A stretch of DNA of 64,000 bases from assembly GCA_900312665.1 (NCBI GenBank), contig ONZQ02000002.1, forward strand, positions 62,001 to 126,000. Reading direction: 5' to 3'. The position numbers and the translations under genes were made by a program. Under the pieces are notes generated by a model that did no database searches, had not been told where the DNA came from, and was given only the letters and a program-made list of their open reading frames with translations. This document shows, piece after piece, positions 22,182 to 33,171 of the stretch. Within the stretch, counting starts at the first letter, position 1, and each line of letters begins with the position of its first letter. This stretch comes from Cephalotrichum gorgonifer (lineage: Eukaryota; Ascomycota; Sordariomycetes; Microascales; Microascaceae).

Positions 22182-24069
22182 GGTCAGAGAGGGAGGGACG
22201 CTCTGGGTGCCTGAGACGATAGCTTTCCCCGTGTTGTAGCAATGCAATCAGTATGTTGGAGAGTAACACCGGCTGTAGTTCGTATTCTGGTTACAGCTAC
22301 TGGTGCTCACCAACAGGCGGGAGAAGGATGTCAAAACGGTTGTGATCGAGGTGGGGAGGAAGCTCTGGTAGGAATAAGATGGGTTTAGGCTAGAGCTGCT
22401 CGCGGCATGAGGTGGGGATATATCGAGCTGTATCCGGGATTCGAGAGGGCAGGCCAGAGAGCTCTACTGTAATGTAATGGGAGAGCTCAAAGAGAATAAG
22501 CGATAAGAATAGTAGTGGGTCCTCGGAGGTGTATCTTCTATCGTATCTACTCGATGGGGTGTGGAGTGTGGGAAGGTGGGAGGGGCGAGAGGGTCCGTAT
22601 AAGTAACGGAACAAGGTATGTGGTTCTTCATTACAAGTATGGGCAACCTTATCTACCCACCAGCCAGGTACCCCGCGCAGATAAGGAGATCGATCGAGAA
22701 ATCAAGGAGCTATAAAAAATGGAACAAGACCTGCAAGTACTCGTATAGGTAACTTAGCGTCGGGAAGGTATGGGAGGAAGTCTTGGCCATCCATTCATTG
22801 GCGTTCCAATAGATTTATGAGTAAACGAGTACGAGATGTATTAGAACCTGGGCAAACATCAAATGGATGAATGGATGGATGGAATGATAAGAGCCGATGA
22901 CACCCGAGCTAGAGGACCCTGTTTTGCTAGTAGGGTATGTTGACGGCTTGTACTTGTACTTGTAGAGCCCCATGCGTCTATGCGCGTGAAGCGGAACAGA
23001 CGGCAAATCCATGAATGAGTACCCCCGTAAGGACTTGTCCGAATGGCAGCTCGCTCGCGTCTCTTATGGACCAGCACGAGCGGGACCTTATCAGCGTTAC
23101 GTGAGTACCTATGCACAAGGAATGCGAGTATTCATTACGAGTAGTGGTGATCCCATCGACTCCCCCCACCGATTATACATACATATAGTATCGTACGAGT
23201 ACGGCACGGACAGGAAGTAAGAAATATAATTATGGAGGATGGGGGTCGAGTCCTGCCAGGGACTTTGGGTTATTGCGAATATTCAGTAGGTAATAAAGGA
23301 CTCCGTATTCTGATGTGATGCAAGTGCAGAGACGGATGCAGGTGTATGTGCTTGGCTGAGCAGGTGATGGACAGCGGCACGGACAGGTACGAGTACGTAC
23401 TCCGACAACTTCAACCTGGTCCGATCGCGCTTACTTGCCTAACTACATACGAGTAACTCAACTGTGGGCTAATTAGACGCACGATATCGATTAAGTAACA
23501 TTTTTGAACTGTGATGACCATAGGCGAAAGGCCAGGCCTCTCCGAGCTGTGTACTCGTACGAATACGAGCAGTTGTCAAGTCCGGGACGGGTCTCAACGG
23601 CAACTCAAGGCAGAAGAATTTGCGGCGTCACCTCGAATATCCTCTACAAGTCCGCTTAGCGACGCGGGGGGAAGGTAATCCGAAAATAAACCCCGAAGAG
23701 GAAGGGGGAAAATATTTCTTGCATGTCTTCCTTCGGCTTTAAACTCTAATACTGCTCGTACGTACGAGTTATGGACGAACGCGGAGGAGGAGGGATCTCA
23801 TGCTACTCGCTGAATTGATCTTTCGGCCCCACACCTCCACACCATCCACAATCCTTGCTGCAGCGGCGTACCCGGAGCCTCAAACAGCCGCCCCCAGACC
23901 ACCTCCAAGGAATAATCCTCGTAACTATTACCAAAAAGTCCAAACGAACAGCGGCGAAAAAAAAATCTTCAGATCACGCACCGCCGCAAGTGAGGCCTCG
24001 AGCGAAACCACGAGGGGGGGCGGGGATTCCCACAAACCACGACCCGGAAAGAAGAAGAAGGAAGAAAAA
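22182..24069. other. Divergent gene-poor spacer with TACRAGTA words
   Basis: The spacer between AVT1 (minus) and RMP1 (plus) holds no recognisable gene. From 22.7 to 23.8 kb it is rich in TACGAGTA/TACTTGTA words, including a short tandem at 22947-22964 and palindromic copies at 23551-23570 and 23755-23768. The last 270 bases are C-rich leader for RMP1. Confidence 0.5.
22947..22964. repeat. Short TACTTG hexamer tandem
   Basis: Two and a half copies of the hexamer TACTTG (reading GTACTTGTACTTGTAG), the clearest tandem form of the word dispersed in the intergenic blocks. Confidence 0.7.
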
Positions 24070-24981
24070 ATGCACCTAGCGACGGACCTCGCCGCCGACC
24101 TCGCGCCGATATCCGCCCTCCTCGATGCCTTCAACCACCGAAACAAGAACCAGCACCGCCGCACCGCCTGGTGGGGCCACTTCAACCTCCTCCGCCGCGC
24201 CGTGAGGAGACTCTCGTCCCCAAACTCTCCTGGGAACCGCGCTCCCAGAGGCCAGGGGGGCGGCGCGAGTCGGGATGCTCTTGCGCGGCGCGCCCGGTGG
24301 GTGGCCGAGTACGTCATCCCGCCCTCGTACCGGTAAGTTTTGCTACCCCCCCCCCCCCCAGCTTCCAAGACTCAAGGGTCCTTTCTACCCCCCGACAGAC
24401 CTGCGTCTCTTATCTCTCCCACTGCATGGATAGCTATTAGCCTCTCTTCGCTCCCCGCGCCGAGACTAACGACATCCCACAGCTCCTTCTCCCAACTCAC
24501 AGCCGACAACCAATACGCACCCCTGGGCCTCGTCCTCCTCGGCACCCTCGCCCGATTCAACTCAATAATCTCGTCCCTCCTCCCCTCGGACCCCGGCCCT
24601 ACTCCAGCCCCGCGTCTACAGCTTACTGCCGTAGCTGAACGGTCTCGGGCAGGGAATAGGGCACCCTCCCCCGCCCCTACCCCCGAACATCAGATGGACC
24701 TCGGCGTCGCGATATCGCGCGACGAGTTCCTCGCTCCTACCGTCTCTAGACGTACCCCTGATGTTAGAGACAAGCTCAAGGGCGTAGTATCTCTGGACGG
24801 TGATGCGAAGTCGACTTCGGTACGGAGGAAGCCCGCCGCCAAGGCGACGCCGCCTGGCGCTGACTCGTCAGTGTCAGTGTTAGTGACGAGGGATAACGAC
24901 AAAGACAAGGTCAAGAAGAAGAAGAAGAAGAAGAAGATAGGCGGCACCGATCTAAGTGACCTGTTTGATTCCATTACATGA
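24070..24981 (+). CDS. RMP1: RNase MRP protein subunit Rmp1
   Basis: Rmp1 is the subunit that distinguishes RNase MRP, the ribonucleoprotein cleaving pre-rRNA in ITS1 and some cell-cycle mRNAs, from RNase P. Exons 24070-24332 and 24483-24981 give 253 residues. The N-terminal RNA-binding domain carries the hallmark FNHRNKNQHRRTAWWGHFNL, in which HRNKNQH and the tryptophans are the family signature. It continues across the intron (VIPPSYRSFSQLTADNQYAP, LGLVLLGTLARF). The C-terminal third is low-complexity and ends in a run of about eight lysines (AAG codons) followed by GGTDLSDLFDSIT, a tail pattern common in nucleolar proteins. An in-frame extension upstream to 23800 is of leader composition, so I start at 24070. 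The intron contains a poly-C run of about 14. Confidence 0.88.
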
Positions 24982-25476
24982 TTACCCAGGTGCTGAGGAG
25001 CCATACCGAGTCAGCGATATTCACATCGCCGGAGTACACATTGTAGAGCCGCAGAGATACCCAAAGAAATACACAAGTCATAATAATAGTAATGAAGACT
25101 ATGAAAGAACATCCTAACTATTGATAGCAACCGAGAGAGAACAGCAAGTCCAATCGCCAGGGAGAGCACAAAGGCAATGTAAAAAGAGGGGAAAGAAATA
25201 GAAAAGATGAGACGACCCGAGCAGTCAACCTCGCTTCCTCCCCCTTGCCCACCCACGCTGTGATCATCTCTTCCTTTCCTTGCTGCCTTGCGCCTCCAAT
25301 TTCAGATTTCAACACCAAAAAAAATATCCCTGGGTTTACCACCCCCTTCCCCCCCCCCTCTTCCCTGACGTAAACGGAAACCCCCCGCGACAACGAAACA
25401 CCTTACATCGTCTCCTCTCGTAACCTTCTCCCCTTCACATGCCAGCCTCCTCGCAACCGACGCCCAATCCCGCGCT
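24982..25476. other. Convergent spacer RMP1/TUP1
   Basis: 3' regions of two convergent genes. No coding frame or notable repeat apart from short C runs near 25350. Confidence 0.5.
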
Positions 25477-27525
25477 CTAAGACGTGGGACGGTACGACCA
25501 GATGCGGGCCTTCATATCTCCCGAGCCCGTAGCGAAGTATCCACCAGTCGGGCTTGGCGCCACCGAAATGACCGAGTTCTTATGCCCCTGGAGCATGAGC
25601 TGCGTCGCACCCGTCCTGGGGTCCCAGAACTGGACGCCCCTATCCTTCGAACCCGACATGACCCACTGGTTATCGGGCGTGAGCGCCACGGACAGCACGA
25701 AGTCCTTGTGGCCCTCAAAGGTCCTGACGCACCGCCCGCCCTTCCCGGGGCCGGGGCCCGAATGACCGATGCCGCGGGGCGTGTTGAGCTCCCACATCTT
25801 GATCGTCTTGTCCAGACTGCCACTGACAAGGTCCTTCCCGTTAGGCGAGAACGCCACCGAGTACACGCTGTCCTTGTGGCCATCCGGGCCTTCAAGCCTC
25901 TCCAGAAGATAACCCTGGTGGAGGTCCCAGACCCGGACGCTCTTATCGAGAGATCCGGCCGCCACGTACTTCGTGTCCGGAGAGATAGCCACCGTCGTGA
26001 CGCCGTCCTCTATCGTCAGCGTCAGGATGTGAGTGCCGGCCTCAATATCCCACAGGCGGACGGTGCGGTCACCGCTGCCGGATGCAATGGTGCGCCCGTC
26101 GCGGGCAAAGTCGAGGGAGTAGATATCCTGCTCGTGGCCAGAGAAGGTGTGACGGATCTGCTTCTGGTGAATGTCCCAGACCTGCAAGTTCAATCCCCGT
26201 TAGCAAATTACTCCCAGCAAAAAAAAAAGGGGGAAAATAAAAGGAGGGATGGAGACAAAAGGGGGAGAGGCTCTCAACTTACCCTAATCAGCTTGTCCTC
26301 GGCGCCTGTCGCCAGATAGCGGCCGTCGGGGCTGAAGCAAACGCTTCGGATGTAGAGATCGCCACCCATGTCGGCCGAGTCATCCTGGAGGATGCATAGC
26401 TTCTCACCCGTCTGCACGTCGTAGATCTGCGCCGACCGGTTGCAGCCGGTTGCGACGTATTTGCCATCATGGCTGAAGCGCACGCAGCAAACGACGCTCT
26501 GGTGCTGCAGCGTATGGACGAGGTCGATATCCAACAGGCGAGGAACGTGCTGGTTGAAGACGCAGATCCAATCATCGCCAGCCTTTTTATAGTGGGCGGG
26601 GATCTGATCAATGTTGAGCTCGCTCAAGACGCTTCCGGGCTGGGCGTGATGGTTCATGCTGCGGTTGTCAGGAGTGGGATGGCTGACCTGTGGCGACTGC
26701 GCCGCGCCCGGGTAAGGAATGGGAGTGTTAATCTGCGGCGTGGCGGGCCCAACCGTAGCAGGCGGCCTGCCCATGCTCCGCCTTCCAGGGCCTGGAGATG
26801 CCGTGCTTGGCGGCGGCTGTGGGCCGATGCCATTGGACACTGGCCCCTGGGGATAGCCTTGTTGGAAAGGCGGTTGCTGGGACGGACCCGGGGGAGGAGG
26901 GGGCACGGGGAGGCCGCCGGGGGGAGGAGGACCTTGGCCGATCTGGCTGTGCGGGCCCATCTGCTCAGGCTGGGACGGAGGCGGGGGAGGGGCTAGGCCA
27001 CCCTGTCCGGCGCCCGTCATGATGCCATTGAAGTGGCCATTTCCAGGGGCGATGGCCGGAGGCTGCTGGGCGGGTCCCTGGTGTTGGGGGTGGGCATTCA
27101 TGCCAGCCTGTGGGGCACCACCTCGCGCAGCTTCCAGCTGACGACGAAGCATTTGGATCTCTTCCTCGTACCTGATGAAGGCCAGGGGTGTCAGCTGCTA
27201 CACTCATTTACTCAATCCATGAATAGAGCGGGGGGGACAAACTTCTGCTTAAGTGTCATGTGCGTCTGCTCCATCTGATAAACCTTCTCGCGGACTAGTT
27301 GCATCTCGTTGACCTGAGCATTAACTGGGACAGCCGGTTGTCAGCAAACGCGCCTATCCCGGCGGTATGAAGGAACGGTTCTGAACTGGGAGAAAGCGTA
27401 CTCTGGTGTTCATAACTCTCGCTCGCGCGTATATGGGTATCAAACTCGGAGCGGACTTGGTCGAGGAGCTCATTGAGGCGAGCGTTGGGCGGCCCCATGC
27501 GGGGGTTGTGTGGATACATCGACAT
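25477..27525 (-). CDS. RCO1: Transcriptional repressor RCO-1 / Tup1
   Basis: This is the Tup1-type general co-repressor (RCO-1 in Neurospora), which acts with a Cyc8/Ssn6 partner in glucose, light and developmental repression. Four minus-strand exons (27402-27525, 27243-27324, 26283-27171, 25477-26181) give 599 residues. The N-terminal tetramerisation helix is GPPNARLNELLDQVRSEFD through EMQLVREKVYQMEQTHMTLK and YEEEIQMLRRQLEAA. A Pro/Gly/Gln-rich linker occupies about residues 85-230. The conserved KAGDDWICVFNQ block follows, then seven WD40 repeats with clear HxxxVxxVxFSPDGK...SGSxDxxxxxWD patterns, ending in KARIWSYRPTS. The short first exons and the phase of every intron match the RCO-1 gene layout. 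It lies convergent with RMP1 and has a 500-base leader region upstream. Confidence 0.96.
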
Positions 27526-28100
27526 CGTGAAAGGGACGTCCTAACACGCGCCAAACGAGGAATTGGAAACTCGGACAATAGCCGGACGAGGATGGGATGA
27601 TGACGACGCGGATTTGCCGTCGAGTCGGGATGACAAGGCGACAGTAGGCGATGAAAGTGGTGTTTGGTCGACGCGCTCGGGGGGCGGAAAAAACTTGCGA
27701 CTTGGTCGGCCTGGCCCCAGCTTTCCTCACTGAAAAGCGGACGATTGCCCTCCTTGGCTGTCGCTCGGACCGGGCGAATGTCTAGCTCTCCAGAGCCTGA
27801 CCAGGTTGATGGAGAGATATCGATGGATCGCGATGGGGGATGGGGGATGTTCTCGAAGTCGTTCTTGGGGGGTGAGATGGAAGGGGGGAGGGGGAAAAGA
27901 TGAAGCGCTGGAGATTTTGAAGCAAACGAGAGAAACAAGAAGCACCAGCCAGTCTGGGGCGCAAGAACAACATGAACCGAACTTACGGAGTACCCATACT
28001 TTGCAGAATTTTCTACAGACACCCCTCCCCCCACCCCCAATGTTGGGGTACCGGAAAGGTTGGGGGACACATGGGGTGGGTCCGCTCATTACCTTATAGT
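27526..28100 (-). other. TUP1 leader and promoter
   Basis: Read on the minus strand this stretch is pyrimidine-rich, with C/T runs and a Ser/Pro-coding overlapping frame (27354-28070) that I take as a composition artefact. It is most likely the TUP1 5' leader and proximal promoter. Confidence 0.4.
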
Positions 28101-30937
28101 ACCTACTAGAAATCCTCCTATGTGTCTGTGGCTGCTAGATTGTTAGTTTGCCAGAGGGGTGCAGGTGAAACCGTGTCTCGGCCACAAGTACAGCAGCGGT
28201 ACACCTGACAGGCCGCTCGGGAGACTGGTCTGTGCGCGGCTCCAAAATGTACCTGGAGTGGGGTGGGGCGTGCATGGGGTGGAGCGTGGACCCACAAGGG
28301 GGTGGCTGCCATGGTACCCACGCCGAAGGTCAATCGTCTGGTAGCCTTCTTGCGGAGCCAGGGGCCAACCTTGCCGCTAATTGAGTGCACGGTCGTTGTG
28401 TGCGACCCAGAGTACGAAGTACTCCGTGTGAGCTTGTATTAGTATCTCATACCCACACGAGTACACGATTCGGACGAAGGCCAAATGGGAATCTTTTCGG
28501 GCCAGCCATGAGAGTGTGTGCTCCACAGCGGGATGATCTATTATATCCAAGTACTCGTGCAGCATCCATGGGATCCGTGTTAGTGAATGGGGCCGTATGG
28601 AATCGAGTGTTGCAACTATTGGGCTAATCGCAACCCGGCGATGCTGGTACATGCAGTAAAGTGCCCCAGGGCCAGGACCTACTGGACGGCGGACCCGAAC
28701 AAGTAAGTACATCGGGTAATCGAAGGAACAGCAAAGTGTGCGTGTTTCAACGGGGGCACGGTGTGGTGATGCATACAAGTATGGTCGCTTCCCACCCAGC
28801 CTCTCATCTCGATGGCGACGGCCGGATATCAGGGCGGCTCTGCAAGTGTACAAGTACATGTACTCACACACCACCCCCCACCCCCTGCTGGGCTGCCTTG
28901 TATTAAGTTACATTACAGGTACAAGTACTCCCGAGACAATTTGTGATTGACTGGCACGACACTACATCCTTCCACTTCCACTTCCACTCCCCCCCCCTAA
29001 ACATCCACACGCGCGTACGAAAACAGCATCTCGTCCGGGCAAGGCAGCCAGTAGGCAGAGTGGCCGCCCTAGTATACTCCGTATGCCTCTAGCCGGCAAG
29101 GTGCAGAATGCCGGCATAGTTAAAGCATACGGGCTCGGGCGCTTGCCTCTCGCCTCACACTGCATCCCGTTCTTCGCGCCCTACCCGGAAGTGACCCTGG
29201 TTGTGACTTCGCCTGGATACTTGCACCAGGCTCTCCTGAGCAAATCCCGTCCTCTGCTTCTCACCGACCACAGAGACAGCGAAGGATGATCGCTCCCGAA
29301 GGGCCTCAGGCCTATATGATCTTGCCTATACCGGTTAGTGCTACGAGGAGACTTCGGGGTAGATGGACGCGGTCGCGATTAGACAGGATGCCATGCGGTC
29401 GCTCTTCTTAGTGTGCCAGTCGATAATGGCGTGCCAGTAGATAGTTCATTGGTGTGGGTGGATGCCACAGGGTTGTTTGGAGGTGGGCACGCCCAATCTG
29501 ACCAGCCATTACTTGACTTAGGCTAGAAACTCTGAACCACACGTTTATGAATTATATCCTGATTCTCGAAGCTGGGGTAGCCGGAAGTTTATATCTCCGG
29601 AGCCGTATGCCGAGATCTAAGACTTACCTAGGGTATCCTTTATCCCAGGATCAACCACGTGATTCACATAGCTCAAGCATGGGTAGTGGCCCCTTTTTGG
29701 GAAGCCCACACGTACGAGTACGAGTACGTGATTCATATACGACGTCTAATAGCCCCACAGCTGGGACCATTGGCGTCAATACTCGTCAAACGGTGCCTTG
29801 AGTCCCCTTGCCACTCAGGTCTATAATCCAGTGGGCCAATCAAATGGGGTGTACAGTTCCCACCATCCTGGTCAGGATGGGGTCAGTACCTTCCAGGCCC
29901 ATGTCCGGCTGCTCGTGCCGCCTTACGGCGGAATCTGGAAGCTCCCACTTCGCCCAATAGGTGGGCAACCCGGCCGCTGAAGGTCTACTCTTCATAGGAA
30001 CAGTCCCCGGTTTACTTGTACAAAGAGGGAACTATCAAGAGTTGGGATTTTGGGATAAGACCGGCCCGAGGTGTAAGTATGGCTTAACATCGGCATGGTA
30101 TCTCGGGCCCTTGTTCGTGTAGATTGATAAAGCAGTCCCGACTTCCGCAACGACGCCGATGTATCAGATCATTTACAGACACCGCCCTTTGAGTTATATG
30201 GGCATTACGGGTAGTAATCCCGGTGCCTGCAGAAGGGACGGGGAACAACGGCGGGTAGGGTGGTTATACTCGTACGAGTATGCTCGTGTAATCAGAACCG
30301 GGAGACATTGTCCCATATCCGGAGCTATGCAACGCGACCCCTGCTGAAGTGCGTGTTGATTCAACTGTTCCAACGTCATCCTTCCTTGGGGCTGCTAGAT
30401 AAGAAATAGATGTTACATGTAGTCAATGCACATATAAGACCCGAAGGCCGTTTAAACTAAAGAAGCACCCTTTGTGCTGTGACCGTGATGCTTCCGCCTC
30501 CATATGTCTTGGTGCAGCCATAGCTGTTCCTCGCGCTCGCCCTTACCCTCGACGCTATCTAGGGGCCTGCCACAACGACGTACACTCATTGGATGGGAGG
30601 GCGAAGCCATGGTATCGTTCTTGTGGTTCTCAGCGTATTCGTCGCGGATCGCGTCTAAGTCAAACTTTACCCCTCGAAGTCCTGCCCAATAGCTTCGGCG
30701 TCGGAGCAAATGCCACTGGGGAGCCGCTGTCGATATGGCACTATGTACCCGCAACGTCATTCATACACCTCGAGTCCTCGGAGGCCTCGTAGCTGAGCGC
30801 TTGGCCTAGAAACAAGATATATCAGCAAGGCTGTCGTCTGTTCCTCATTATGTGGAATATTCTGGTCCTACGAAAGCACGACTTGCTAGACTCCTTGATC
30901 TTGTCATTCCAGTAGCCATATCATCCAGCATGAACCC
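28101..30937. other. Gene-poor block upstream of the ERG3 relic
   Basis: No recognisable gene. TACRAGTA words recur (28856-28866, 28919-28928, 29710-29730, 30266-30281). A minus-strand 102-codon frame at 30452-30760 has a more protein-like stretch (RGVKFDLDAIRDEYAENHKN) but I cannot assign it; it may be another decayed gene. Confidence 0.4.
30266..30281. repeat. 16-bp perfect palindrome containing TACGAGTA
   Basis: The sequence ATACTCGTACGAGTAT equals its own reverse complement. It fuses the two orientations of the dispersed word, followed nearby by another half copy. Confidence 0.85.
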
Positions 30938-31555
30938 AGGATCTTCGGACTCCTTGTCTACTTCATATCCGCCACATTGTATGGCAAGCTCTATGACACT
31001 ATCTACCAAGGCCAGAGCCGCTGGTACGGCATCATCCAGTTTCCAGTCTTCATTGCCTTCACCGACTTCTGGATTTACTGGCTCTACCGCGGCCTGCACT
31101 ACCCCCCCGTCTATAAGAGACCCCATAAGCCCCATCACAAGTGGATGTGGCCCACTCCTTTCCCGAGTCATGCTTTCCACCCCGTCGATGGGTTCGCGCG
31201 GTCTATACCTTACCATGTATTCCCTTTCTTGTTCCCCCTCCAAAATGTCACTTATTTGTGGCGGTACACACGTGGACCCTCTTCGTCCATGGCGGCGAGT
31301 ACCTGACGGACAACCCCGTCATGAACGGCGCGGCGTGCCACTCCCTCTACCCACGCCAGGTTCGAGGTAAACTATAGGCAGTTCTTCACGTTCCTCGACA
31401 GGCTCTGCGGTAGCTACAGAAAGCCCGACGCCAACCTCTTCGAGAAGGAGCAGAATATGCCGAATCAGAGGTGGCAGAAGGGGGGCAAGGAAGTCGACAC
31501 GCTTGTCGTGGAGATTGAAGGCATCGAAGACCGCATCTACGAGCCCGGAGACTAA
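30938..31555 (+). pseudogene. Decayed C-5 sterol desaturase (ERG3-like)
   Basis: ERG3 desaturates episterol at C-5 in ergosterol synthesis using a di-iron site held by histidine boxes. Here only a broken copy remains. Similarity starts at IFGLLVYFISATL (30941), without the N-terminal third. That segment runs directly into YGKLYDTIYQGQS, so roughly 50 residues of the usual sequence appear deleted. It continues through TDFWIYWLYRGLHYPP, KRPHKPHHKW and SHAFHPVDGFARSIPYHVFP. A frameshift near 31256 moves the reading to WTLFVHGGEYLTDNPV and NGAACHS, and an extra C near 31351 shifts it back to YRQFFTFLDRLCGSYRKPD and a tail ending at 31555. Several box histidines are tyrosine. The second box (HKPHH) is intact. 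No functional enzyme is expected. An intact ERG3 presumably lies elsewhere. Confidence 0.88.
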
Positions 31556-32270
31556 GAAGAAGCAGTGACGGTGCGGGACTCGGTCCAGGGAGAATAGAGC
31601 AGAAGCTGGACATTGGGCGAATACCAAGATCGATTGGCGGCCCCATGTGGCATGCCTGGGGTATTAGAGTTCCGGTCGTTTTGATGACTTGGATGGCGTG
31701 TAATACTACTAGTAATCTCTGTGGATAATCTAGGTTTTGGCGTTGAGTAGGCTGATGGTAGTCGCAGTCTTTTCGTCTAGATGATATTAATGATGCAATA
31801 TTTACCTTCAACTAACGCCACCTGTAGTTTGAGCCACAATAAACAATGATCCGGTGTTAGACATGCACCTCCACTATCGTCGTCGGGCTGATATCGTAAC
31901 GTTGAACGAAGTATATTATTAGAGATGCCGAAATAGCTACTGACAGGAACATAGGAAAAGATACAATCGTGTGAAATGAGAGAGAGTGTGTGTGATACTA
32001 AAGTACAGGCGCTCAACAATGACAAAGAAAACATAAACCAACACGAAAAAAAAATGAACAAGGCCTTCTTGTGAAATGCTGGTTTATACACCGAGCTTCC
32101 AGATCGGGCCGCCCCTCCCGAAAACCCCGGCCTTGCATATATCCCGACTACTCCGGCCCCCGGAATCCCCGACATAAGGTGGAAAAGGAAAGAAATACGC
32201 GTCGGAACATGTGTAGGTATGCCTGGCTGAGGCCCAGAATACTCCCAGCGAGGGGAATGAGTGGAAGGCA
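31556..32270. other. Spacer between ERG3 relic and DUF2015 gene
   Basis: No gene supported; AT-richer than the surroundings, with short frames on both strands only. Confidence 0.4.
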
Positions 32271-32654
32271 TCATGAGAAGCTGACGAATTTCGGATCCCT
32301 CGGCCTCCCGTCGGGGCCGATGCCGTTCGCCTTGAAGCGGTTCTCCATGTAAACCTTCCTGGCGTCGTCGAACTTGAGGCGCCGCTTTTTCATGATCTTG
32401 AGGATCTCGGCCTTGCTCTGGTCGTCGAGGCCGGCGCGCCCGTCGCCGGACTCGATGTTCCCCGACAGGTCAAAGGTGCTGCTTGAGAGGCCAGCCTCAG
32501 CATCACCCAGGAAACTGTCAGGGAGGCTGGAGTAGAGGTAGTCGCGGCCGGGTATGCTAAGGTCGGAGACGTGGGGGACCCATCGTGCCCGGGTGAAGAA
32601 GAGGGCGGTCGCGACGACGAGGAAGAACACGGAGATAGTGAAGAGAAGGAGCAT
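32271..32654 (-). CDS. DUF2015 / UPF0357-type small membrane protein
   Basis: A 127-residue single-exon protein. Residues 1-20 form one hydrophobic N-terminal membrane anchor (MLLLFTISVFFLVVATALFF) followed by basic residues, suggesting a signal anchor. The remainder has the conserved pattern of a fungal family of unknown function (UPF0357, yeast YCL012C; I recall it as DUF2015): YLYSSLPDSFLGDAEAGLSS, GDGRAGLDDQSKAEILKIMK, KFDDARKVYMENRFKANGIG and PDGRPRDPKFVSFS. No catalytic motif is visible and I assign no function. It is divergent from RPL28 across a 517-base spacer. Confidence 0.8.
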   Translation of the reverse strand: MLLLFTISVFFLVVATALFFTRARWVPHVSDLSIPGRDYLYSSLPDSFLGDAEAGLSSSTFDLSGNIESGDGRAGLDDQSKAEILKIMKKRRLKFDDARKVYMENRFKANGIGPDGRPRDPKFVSFS

Positions 32655-33171
32655 GGTCGATCGCTTGCCGAGGTGGCGGCGTCGGGTTGAGCGAAGGTGT
32701 TTTGGTATGTGCCAGGTCGGAGTCGACTAGGACATCGTATCTCCCACGAGGTGTATCCACTGGGGAAATGGAGCACGGCGCTTGTCGATCCTGGCGACAG
32801 GATAACTCGTTCAGATGTGTCGCGGTTGGTATCCTGCCTGTCGTGAGCGAACTGAGACCTGAAATCGTATGGCATCATGGGTGGGTCCCGGAGGGAGGTG
32901 GAGCGTCAGGGACCCGATTACATAAGGTTTCCCTTCGCCTCAGCCACGTTATCCGCGTGGTGCCAAGAGGAGACCACATTGGCCATTTTTCCCCCTTAGT
33001 TTTGGCTAATGCATTTATCGCATTTACCCCCCCACTAATACCTCTGTATCCCTAAACTGCTAAGTAAGCGAGCCCACACTTTGGAATTTGGCATCAAAAA
33101 TCTACGATAATATTCACGACTTTGTCACTTTACAGTTTTTGGGGCAGATATCCAACAACACACCAGCCAAA
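32655..33171. other. Divergent promoter DUF2015/RPL28
   Basis: A 517-base shared promoter. A CCCTAAA box lies about 115 bases before the RPL28 start and is listed separately. No coding frame is supported. Confidence 0.55.
33049..33058 (+). promoter_or_regulatory. CCCTAAA box in the RPL28 promoter
   Basis: TCCCTAAACT lies 114-123 bases upstream of the RPL28 start, nearly the same distance as the ACCCTAA box ahead of RPL25. It is one base off the ARCCCTAA consensus associated with Tbf1 and ribosomal protein genes. Confidence 0.35.

Noticed and set aside
23221..23275. GGGGGTCGAGTCCTGCCAGGG resembles a tRNA T-arm.
   Set aside because: The T-loop lacks the TTC start, and no D-arm, anticodon arm or acceptor pairing is present upstream.
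23800..24069. In-frame N-terminal extension of RMP1 by 90 codons.
   Set aside because: Composition is leader-like (Pro/Arg and Lys runs) and the conserved Rmp1 domain starts just after the ATG at 24070.
27354..28070. A 238-codon minus-strand frame upstream of and overlapping TUP1.
   Set aside because: It overlaps TUP1 exon 1 in another frame and is Ser/Pro-rich because the leader is pyrimidine-rich; no recognisable domain.
10831..30937. Possible transposon or giant mobile element (Starship-type) in the gene-poor blocks.
   Set aside because: No tyrosine recombinase, transposase, reverse transcriptase or paired terminal repeats were seen; the repeated word alone does not support an element.
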